A stretch of DNA of 64,000 bases from DASVUC01 sp036387255 (GTDB lineage: Bacteria > Planctomycetota > Phycisphaerae > Tepidisphaerales > Tepidisphaeraceae), in the NCBI GenBank assembly GCA_036387255.1, contig DASVUC010000209.1, positions 1-64,000 on the forward strand. The letters are read 5' to 3'. The notes beneath the pieces were generated by a model. That model was not told the DNA's origin, searched no databases, and saw only the letters and a list, made by a program, of their open reading frames with translations. The position numbers and the translations under genes are program-made. Below are positions 59,101-64,000 of this stretch, in pieces; position 1 is the first letter of the stretch; every line of letters starts with the position of its first letter.

Positions 59101-60312
59101 GGCGAGGTAATCGTCCGGCGTGACGGCGCCGTTGAAGTCGGCGTCGCCGGATGTCCAGCTTAACCCGACGGGGGGATTGGTGCCGAGGTTGGAGTCGATG
59201 GCGCCGTAGTCGTCGGGGGTGACGGCGCCGTTGAGGTCGAAATCGCCGAAGAAGACGGACTTGCCGATGATCGTCTGGCTGCCGATGGTGTTGCCGGAGT
59301 TGATCGGCCACTCGTTGAAGGAGGCGAGCGCGTTGTCGACCATGACAAGGATGGTGCTGCCGGCTGAGTTTTGGCTGGCGGTTGAGATGATGCCGGTCCT
59401 GGTGGAATCGGGGGCGTCGGCGTAGCCGTTGAACGAGTAACCCTGAAGTCGCGCGAAGGGGGATGGGCCGGTGTAGGTGACGACGAGCTTGTTGTCGTTG
59501 AGGTCGAGCTTCCCGCCGGGGGAGATGCTCAGGTTGTCGGTGAAGAGGCAGTTGGTTCCGCCGGCGCTCATGGAGACGCTGCCGGCAGGGCCGATCTTCA
59601 GGCTCTCGAGGTGCTGAGAGGTGGTGGTCGAGACGCTGCCGCCGTTGACGTTGAGCGAGAGGTGGGCGGTGGTGGTGTTGGCATCAGCGGTGAGCGCGTA
59701 GGTGCCGGCGTTCATCGTCAGCACGTCGTGATCCGTGGCGGTGGTGCCGCCGTTGAAGGTGAAGGTGGCGGCGGCGCTGGAAACGGTAAGCGTGTCGTTG
59801 CCGGCGTTACCGGTGACGGTCGCGAAGGTTTGGATGCCAGCGCCGATGGAAACCAAGTCGTTGGTGGGGGAGCCGAACACGTTCACGCGCTCGACGCTGT
59901 TACCGACGAAACCCACCCACCCGGCCGTGGGAGGAGGATTGGCGGCGTCGACAATGGAAACCGTCTGGGCGGCGGCGGTGCTGTAGGCGTTGAGCTGATC
60001 GGAGATGCCCGCGCCGCCGTCGAAGATCACCCCGCCGGCGGGGATGGGGTTGCCGTTGTCGAAGGTGAGGGTGAGGGTGTCGGTATTGGCGCCGGTGTTG
60101 AAGGTGATGGAAGTGACGTTGCTGAGGGTTTGCGTGTCGATGACGGTGCTGTTGAGGCGGACTTCGATCTGGGTTGGGCTGCCGGCCTTGATGCGCAGAT
60201 CATAGAAGTCGGCGTTGGCGGAGCCGGTGTAGGTGAGGGCGCTGGCGAAGAGCGTTCGCGATTCCAAAGCCTCGAGCACCAGCTCGCGGCGACGACGAAG
60301 CAGACGTTTCAT
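56170..60312 (-). CDS. Modular LEPR-XLL galactose/glyoxal-oxidase-like copper radical oxidase
   Basis: The 1380-residue product starts at the ATG at 60312 and has the LEPR-XLL motif (LEALESRTLFASAL) in its first 28 residues. A beta-rich region, two dockerin-like repeats (DFDLNGAVTPDDYGAIDSN, DADFNGAVTPDDYLAVDSN; about 355-400) and an Ig-like module follow. Residues 510-970 are a kelch propeller plus DUF1929 domain. All residues of the Cu-radical site of galactose/glyoxal oxidases can be placed: Cys in DIFCSAQT (about 576), Tyr in RRWYPSV (about 626), Tyr-His in RVYHST (about 834) and His in VTHAFNMDQRR (about 919). FnIII, Ig and LamG modules end the protein. It should oxidise an alcohol or aldehyde to give H2O2; the substrate is unknown. 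Confidence 0.85.
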   Translation of the reverse strand: MKRLLRRRRELVLEALESRTLFASALTYTGSANADFYDLRIKAGSPTQIEVRLNSTVIDTQTLSNVTSITFNTGANTDTLTLTFDNGNPIPAGGVIFDGGAGISDQLNAYSTAAAQTVSIVDAANPPPTAGWVGFVGNSVERVNVFGSPTNDLVSIGAGIQTFATVTGNAGNDTLTVSSAAATFTFNGGTTATDHDVLTMNAGTYALTADANTTTAHLSLNVNGGSVSTTTSQHLESLKIGPAGSVSMSAGGTNCLFTDNLSISPGGKLDLNDNKLVVTYTGPSPFARLQGYSFNGYADAPDSTRTGIISTASQNSAGSTILVMVDNALASFNEWPINSGNTIGSQTIIGKSVFFGDFDLNGAVTPDDYGAIDSNLGTNPPVGLSWTSGDADFNGAVTPDDYLAVDSNLGRRDTTGPAVSITSLVNTQTLSSTATLTASAADLNDVATVQFFLDNRAVGTADTTYPFSVAWATTGAANGTYQLTARATDSLGNTTTSAPVTVNISNTGTAAVGQWSSVITFPIVAMNAVLLKNGKVLMWDGGPDCIGGTTGKVWDPTTGAFTAAPSETQADYRDIFCSAQTALADGRVLVVGGHECVLGGFTGQNISNLFDPVTNTWTDGPNMAYRRWYPSVITMGNGKALVVAGSVNGVTDYVPIPEVYDPITNKFTTLNSANQTIPNYPFIFNLPDGRVLVAGSDEAKMASYVLNVNTQQWSVVDPTVLDAGSAVMYEPGKVLKAGSSYLSPPADNGGNIPSSSKSYVIDMTQPSATWQQTGSMAYPRTHLNLTVLPDGSVLSTGGSSTIGGISASEGVLPAELWNPNTKTWSTMSSMARSRVYHSTGLLLPDGRVLVAGSGHNYANNYAELSGEIYSPPYLFRGARPTISSSPTLATYGSGFFVGTPDASKIASVSLVRNGSVTHAFNMDQRRVPLNFAVTNGGLTVQAPADSNIAPPGYYMLFIVDKNGVPSVAPMVRLPSPTEDVQPPTAPTNLGATGSVGKTTLSWSAASDDFAVDHYNVHRSTTSGFAPAAGNLIGTSTTTGYVDQTIAGTYYYKVVAVDSNNNSGPASNQASATVTADTSAPSVSVTAPAAGSTVSNVVTLNASATDNVGVAGVQFKVDGQIVGAEDTTAPFSVAWTSNLVANGSHTITAVARDFAGNTTTSAPITITVSNTAPTNLVASYSFDENAGAIAVDGSGHGLNGTITGAQYAAGKYSTGLLFNGTSDWVSINHNALLNLTTAMTLEAWVYPTQAGGYRSVMLKQRTNGLAYALYAFDGDSRPPAGYINKSSTDYSAAGLTILPLNAWSHLAATYDGSNVRMYVNGTLAGTTAVTGSITTSTDVLRIGGNSIWGEYFKGMIDEVRIYSRALSATEIASDMNVPIGS

Positions 60313-60402
60313 GTGATCAAGCTCGAAGCCGCGGCGCGAATCGACAGCACACCCACCGAGCCGGCGCAAGAACCAGTTAAAAGAAGAACAAGAAGACTCC
60401 CC

Positions 60403-60430
60403 AGCATACCGTCCGGCCCGGTCGTGACAA
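60403..60430 (-). promoter_or_regulatory. Putative promoter of the copper radical oxidase gene
   Basis: On the minus strand TTGTCA (60425-60430), a 16-bp spacer and TATGCT (60403-60408), giving a leader of about 85 nt before the ATG at 60312. The 259-bp gap to the ankyrin gene holds nothing else that I can name. Confidence 0.4.
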
Positions 60431-60571
60431 GAACAAAGCATGCGTGGGGACGCCCACGGAGCGAACGCTTTTGGCAACCTGCTGTAAAGGGCTGTCTCTG
60501 ATGCAGTTGCGCCATATCTAGTGTGGGCAGGTACCTCGCCCGTGCACCTGATCTGGGTACTCCCTCCGCGT

Positions 60572-61225
60572 TTAGCGCGTCGTCGCTCCCCTCCGGCTCC
60601 GCAGCAGATCCGAGATGCTCCGGTAGTTGTTCGACTGCGCCAGCCCCAGCGCCGTGTTCCCCTCGTTGTCTCGGATGCTCGCGTCGGCGCCTCGATCGAG
60701 CAGCGCCCGGACGATCTCCAGGTAGCCGTTCTTCGCGGCCTCGTGCAGCGCCGTCCGGCCGTCTTCCTCCCTGATGTTGGGGTCTGCCCCGTGTGTGAGC
60801 AGAAGCTGGCACAGCTCAAAATATCCATTGTTGGCCGCGATCGTCAGCGGCGTATCCCCGTCTTCATCTTTGAGGTTTGGATCCGCCTTCTTATCCAGCA
60901 GCACAGCGGCAATGTCGGTGTAATTCTTCTTCGCCGCAAAGTGCAGGGGGCCATCACGGTCTTCGTCGGCGATGTTCGGATCCGCACCGTTGTCCAGCAG
61001 CGCCTCGGCCGCATTCTTGTTGTTTGCCTGCACGGCCTCGATCAGGGGCGTGTTCTTATCGCCGTTCTTAACATTGATATTGGCGCCCTTGATCTTCAGC
61101 GCGTTGTCTACCGCGTCGCGATTGCCATTTTTCGCGGCATCGAAGAGCGCGGCATTGCCAGCGTTGCAGCCGACGAGCGAGACGAGCGCCATAAAGCCGA
61201 TCAACGAAGTGCAGAAGCGAAGCAT
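60572..61225 (-). CDS. Ankyrin-repeat lipoprotein
   Basis: The ATG at 61225 has AAGGAGG 6 nt upstream and starts a lipoprotein signal (LRFCTSLIGFMALVSLVGCN) with lipobox LVGC. Five to six ankyrin repeats follow, each with the TPLxxAxxxG/GADPN pattern (NTPLIEAVQANNKNAAEALLDNGADPN, RTALHEAAKNGYLEIVRALLDRGAD). It is probably a periplasmic membrane-anchored protein-binding scaffold. No partner can be named. Confidence 0.9.
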   Translation of the reverse strand: MLRFCTSLIGFMALVSLVGCNAGNAALFDAAKNGNRDAVDNALKIKGANINVKNGDKNTPLIEAVQANNKNAAEALLDNGADPNIADEDRDGPLHFAAKKNYTDIAAVLLDKKADPNLKDEDGDTPLTIAANNGYFELCQLLLTHGADPNIREEDGRTALHEAAKNGYLEIVRALLDRGADASIRDNEGNTALGLAQSNNYRSISDLLRSRRGATTR

Positions 61226-61291
61226 GAATCCTCCTTGCCTGTAGTTGTGCGCGCGGAGGATACGCGTGCGTGCAGCAACGGGCAAGACGGA

Positions 61292-62050
61292 TCAGGGTGT
61301 GGACCTGGTCGCGGTGTATTCAGAAAAGATGCCAATTTCGACTTCACGCTTTACATGATCGAAGCCGGCGGCGCGAAGCGCCTCCATCACCTTCTCCGGC
61401 TCAATGCAAGCTTCAATCGTGTCCGAGTAATACTCCCACAACTTCTTCGTCTCGGCGCTCGCCGCCGTCATTCGGCTCAGCGCCGGCACAACCCACCGCA
61501 TGTAGCCCCGGATCAGCACCCGACCTGCGGCCCCGCGCGGGCGAGTGATCTCCAGGATGCACAATCGACCGCCAGGCTTAAGCACCCGGTGATACTCGGC
61601 AAACGCCGCCTGGAGATTCCCCAGGTGTCGCAGCGCATAGCCCATCGAAAGGAAATCCACCGCCTGATCGCGAACCGGAAGTTGCTCCCCCACACCCAGG
61701 ACACCCGCAATCGAAAGCCCTTTCACCGCCCGCGAAAGCATTCCCACGGAAGGATCGACGCCGAGGACCAGCGCGGCTGACCCGACGATCTTGATCTCCT
61801 CGCGAGCCACAAGTCCCGTTCCCACCGCGACATCCAGCACGCGCATTCCCTGCGCTAGTCCTGCGCGAAGCAGCGCCCGCCGCCGATACCAGGAACCGGT
61901 GCCGAGCCCGAGGATTTTTTCAACGCGATCGTAATCGCCCGCGGTGTGGTCGAAGATTTCCTTCAAAAACTGCCGCTTGGTCTCGGGGGCGGCGTAATAC
62001 CGATGAAGGGTAGGGTGGGGCGCAAGCGCCGGCGGCGTTTCCAACGACAT
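61292..62050 (-). CDS. ubiE: UbiE/MenG-type demethylmenaquinone methyltransferase
   Basis: The 252-residue SAM-dependent methyltransferase has IFDHTAGDYDRVEKILGLGTGSWYRRRAL, the SAM site VLDVAVGTGLVA, GVDPSVGML, QAVDFLSMGYALRHLGNLQAAFAEYHRVLKPGGRLCILEITRP and YYSDTIEACIEPE, all in the order seen in UbiE/Coq5. In an organism with MqnD the likely product is menaquinone, so menG function is expected. The ATG at 62050 has a TAAACT box 7 nt upstream and no ribosome-binding site. It is divergent from the next gene. Confidence 0.9.
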   Translation of the reverse strand: MSLETPPALAPHPTLHRYYAAPETKRQFLKEIFDHTAGDYDRVEKILGLGTGSWYRRRALLRAGLAQGMRVLDVAVGTGLVAREEIKIVGSAALVLGVDPSVGMLSRAVKGLSIAGVLGVGEQLPVRDQAVDFLSMGYALRHLGNLQAAFAEYHRVLKPGGRLCILEITRPRGAAGRVLIRGYMRWVVPALSRMTAASAETKKLWEYYSDTIEACIEPEKVMEALRAAGFDHVKREVEIGIFSEYTATRSTP

Positions 62051-62154
62051 CGGGCGCAGTTTAACCGCCGCGCCCCAAAGGTGGAACAACCACTAATTGA
62101 CCGGCGTTTATGTTGTGTTAGCTTCTTTGAACTTTCCGGAGCGTTTCCCTGGGC

Positions 62155-63480
62155 ATGAAACACGACGGCACCGAAAACATTTCAGGCGAATCCGCACGTC
62201 CGGCGTTCCGGCCGGGGGTTCTGGTTCCGACGTACAACAACGCGGGGACGCTGGAAGACGTTCTGCGCCGGGTGGATTACCTGGATCTGCCGGTGATCGT
62301 GGTGGATGATGGGTCGACGGACCAGACGCCGGAGATCCTGCGGAAGTGGGAGCGCGAGCGCGGGGCGGCGGTGCGGGTTGTGGCGACGCATCCGGTGAAT
62401 CGGGGGAAGGCGGCGGCGCTTCGCACCGGGTTCGCGGCGGCGGATCAGCGCGGCTTTACCCACGCAGTGACGATCGACTCAGACGGTCAGCTTCTGCCTG
62501 AGCAAATTCCGGCCATGCTGCGGGGGGCACAGAAGTCGCCAGATTCCCTGGTGCTCGGCGTACGCGATGAAGCGGCGGCGGGCTATCCGACCAAGAGCAA
62601 AGTGGGCCGGCGGGTCTCAAACTTTCTGGTGAAGGCGCAGAGCGGTGCGGAGGTGCAGGACAGCCAGTGCGGCTTGCGCGTGTATCCGCTGGCGCTGATG
62701 AAGTTTTTGAAGTGCCGCGCGCAGCGGTATGCGTTTGAGACGGAAGTGCTCACGCGGGCGGCATGGGCGGGCGGAACGTTTGTGGAAGTGCCGGTGACGT
62801 GCCATTACCCGCACGAGGACGAGCGGGTCAGTCACTTCCGGCCGTGGGTTGATTCGTGGCGAGGCGTGGGCATGCACGGGCCGCTCCTGCTTCGCGCGCT
62901 CACCCCTGTTGCTCACAAGCGATGGGAACGCGCGCCGGAGGTTCAACGTGAGAGCGCCAAGTCCAGCTGGTCCCACTTCGTCGACTCAATCAATCCCCTG
63001 GCAGCCTACCGCCAGTTGAAGACCGACAGCGAAGCCGTGCCGGCGATGGCGGTGGCGCTAGGCGTGGGCGTGTGGATCGCAAACCTGCCGCTGTACGGCA
63101 TCCAGACGCTCTTCGGAATCTACGCTTCGCGGCGGCTGCATCTGAACACTCTCGGCGTGGTCGTCGGGACGCAGATCTCAACGCCCCCCATTGGCCCGGT
63201 GCTTGTAGCGATTGCGATCGGGCTCGGGCACATTCTCACCCACGGCTCCCTGCCGGCGATCGGCGATTTGAACGTGCGCGCGCTGGGTTGGCGTCAAGTC
63301 CTCGGTCCGATTCTGCTGGATTGGGCGGTAGGCGGAGCGATCTTCGGCATGCTGATGGGCGTCGCGACGTTCTTCGTCAGCATGCCCCTGCTGCGCGCGA
63401 TGCGGGCGCAGCGCGCAGAAGACGGTGAGGGTGATTCGGCGGGATGTGCGGCAGCGCCGGGGGCCGTTGCTTCTCGGTAG
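62155..63480 (+). CDS. GT2 glycosyltransferase fused to DUF2062
   Basis: Residues 20-260 are a GT-A domain of the dolichyl-phosphate-mannose-synthase type: VLVPTYNNAGTLEDVLRRV, VIVVDDGSTDQTPEIL, HPVNRGKAAALRTGF, VTIDSDGQLLPEQI and DSQCGLRVYPLALM. Residues 275-430 are a DUF2062 domain with three membrane segments (AMAVALGVGVWIANLPLYGIQTLF, VVVGTQISTPPIGPVLVAIAIGLGHIL, ILLDWAVGGAIFGMLMGVATFF). The fusion suggests transfer of a sugar to or from a lipid carrier at the membrane. No clear ribosome-binding site was seen. Confidence 0.88.
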   Translation: MKHDGTENISGESARPAFRPGVLVPTYNNAGTLEDVLRRVDYLDLPVIVVDDGSTDQTPEILRKWERERGAAVRVVATHPVNRGKAAALRTGFAAADQRGFTHAVTIDSDGQLLPEQIPAMLRGAQKSPDSLVLGVRDEAAAGYPTKSKVGRRVSNFLVKAQSGAEVQDSQCGLRVYPLALMKFLKCRAQRYAFETEVLTRAAWAGGTFVEVPVTCHYPHEDERVSHFRPWVDSWRGVGMHGPLLLRALTPVAHKRWERAPEVQRESAKSSWSHFVDSINPLAAYRQLKTDSEAVPAMAVALGVGVWIANLPLYGIQTLFGIYASRRLHLNTLGVVVGTQISTPPIGPVLVAIAIGLGHILTHGSLPAIGDLNVRALGWRQVLGPILLDWAVGGAIFGMLMGVATFFVSMPLLRAMRAQRAEDGEGDSAGCAAAPGAVASR

Positions 63481-63491
63481 ATAAAGTGTGA

Positions 63492-63884
63492 CTACTTGGT
63501 CGCGAGGGATTCGAGCGCTCGTGCGCGGGCCAGGCGGCGCTGGCGATCTTCAGCACTCTTGGCGTCGGTCGTGCGGCGGGCTTCCGCTTCGGCGCGCTCG
63601 GCTCGCACGGTTTCGCGGTTGATGTCCTCGGGGCGGATCGCTTCCTGCGTCAGGATCGTCAGGCGGTTGTCTTTCATCTGCGCGACGCCGCCTTCGATGT
63701 AGAGGGTGCGGCGGGTGCTGTTGGCAAGGTCGAGGCGCAAAGAGCCCTGGCCGAGCTTCACCAGGAGCGGCGCGCGGTCGGTGAGGATGCCGATTTCGCC
63801 ATCATGCGCCGGCAGGATGACCTGCGTGACGGTCTCATCCAAGGTTTGCTCTTCCGGGGTGACGACGACGCATTGAAATGCCAT
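63492..63884 (-). CDS. atpC: F1 ATP synthase epsilon subunit
   Basis: The 130-residue product starts at the ATG at 63884 (MAFQCVVVTPEEQTLDETVTQVILPAHDGEIGILTDRAPLLVKLGQG), the typical beta-barrel of epsilon. GGVAQMKDNRLTILTQEAI and the helical C-terminal hairpin with many Ala/Arg/Glu residues follow. It regulates and couples the F1 rotor. atpD is expected just upstream, beyond the window edge; the 116 bp left after the start contain no atpD sequence. Confidence 0.93.
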   Translation of the reverse strand: MAFQCVVVTPEEQTLDETVTQVILPAHDGEIGILTDRAPLLVKLGQGSLRLDLANSTRRTLYIEGGVAQMKDNRLTILTQEAIRPEDINRETVRAERAEAEARRTTDAKSAEDRQRRLARARALESLATK

Positions 63885-63966
63885 GGCGAGAAATTTAGGG
63901 GAACCGGCAGGGGAGGTCAATTGAGGGTGCGGCGGCTGCTTGGGAGCGGAGCAAACCCTGGCCCTA

Positions 63967-63992
63967 CCCTCTCCCGAGCAGGCGGGAGAGGG
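63967..63992. repeat. Small palindrome CCCTCTCCCG...CGGGAGAGGG
   Basis: A perfect 10-bp stem closes the loop AGCAGG, upstream of atpC. Related but degenerate CCCTCTTTCCC...GGGAGAGGG sequence lies at 47241-47277. Confidence 0.6.
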
Positions 63993-64000
63993 GAAGAGGG

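Noticed and set aside
60313..60828. A 172-residue N-terminal extension of the copper oxidase
   Set aside because: It runs in another frame through the ankyrin gene on the same strand, is rich in Arg/Ser without family likeness, and the LEPR-XLL signal starts right after the ATG at 60312.

Overview
The window looks like chromosomal DNA of a planctomycete, most likely of the class Phycisphaerae (Tepidisphaera/Humisphaera-like). This is an inference from content. It is GC-rich and carries six proteins ending in a VPEP plus hydrophobic plus Arg-rich PEP-CTERM tail, and three secreted proteins with an N-terminal LEPR-XLL-type motif (LERRIFLSA, LEQRILLAS, LESRTLFAS). It also has planctomycete-type dockerin-like repeats (DxNxDGxVTPDDY), a DUF1800/DUF1501 gene pair, a CGYDLRASDRCPEC zinc ribbon and a futalosine-route menaquinone gene. 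No exosortase, rRNA operon, CRISPR array, prophage or insertion sequence was seen.

Layout. 1-9.1 kb: three large PEP-CTERM surface proteins, the first cut by the window edge and built from exact 192-bp repeats. 9.3-16.1 kb: an unknown secreted protein, purD, tRNA-Pro(GGG), a PEP-CTERM GH25 lysozyme, an NmrA-like reductase and the msrA-msrB repair pair. 16.6-25.2 kb: a carbohydrate block with a GH3 lipoprotein, a LEPR-XLL heparinase-like lyase, an SGNH hydrolase with dockerin-like and PEP-CTERM modules, and a BNR-4 PEP-CTERM protein. 25.3-30.9 kb: an O-GlcNAc-transferase-like TPR protein, a promoter-to-terminator RNA of about 430 nt that I cannot assign to any family, an 80-residue secreted HRQDG-repeat protein, a second candidate RNA, and fusA. 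30.9-36.1 kb: a nucleotidyltransferase-like protein, a membrane alpha/beta hydrolase, mqnD and a second OGT-like protein. 36.3-44.2 kb: DUF1800-DUF1501, moaD-moaE-DUF692-like, rimO and folC, with two families of dispersed palindromes between them. 44.3-48.1 kb: lipoprotein, glycosyltransferase and small membrane proteins. 48.1-51.5 kb: a class III substrate-binding protein, permease and ATPase plus a PagL-like outer-membrane deacylase, all joined by 4-bp overlaps. 51.7-60.3 kb: two huge modular LEPR-XLL proteins, a GH30-like hydrolase and a galactose/glyoxal-oxidase-like copper radical oxidase, sharing their FnIII-Ig-LamG tails. 60.5-63.9 kb: ankyrin lipoprotein, ubiE/menG-type methyltransferase, a GT2-DUF2062 fusion and atpC.

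Much of the window serves the cell surface and polysaccharide breakdown or modification. The remainder is housekeeping: translation, purine, folate, molybdopterin, menaquinone and ATP synthase. Several genes have a -10-like box only 6-9 nt before the start codon and no Shine-Dalgarno sequence, which suggests leaderless mRNAs. The observations I would follow up first are the orphan 430-nt RNA, the leaderless-start pattern, the complete copper-radical-oxidase ligand set, and the palindromic repeat that supplies the rimO stop codon.
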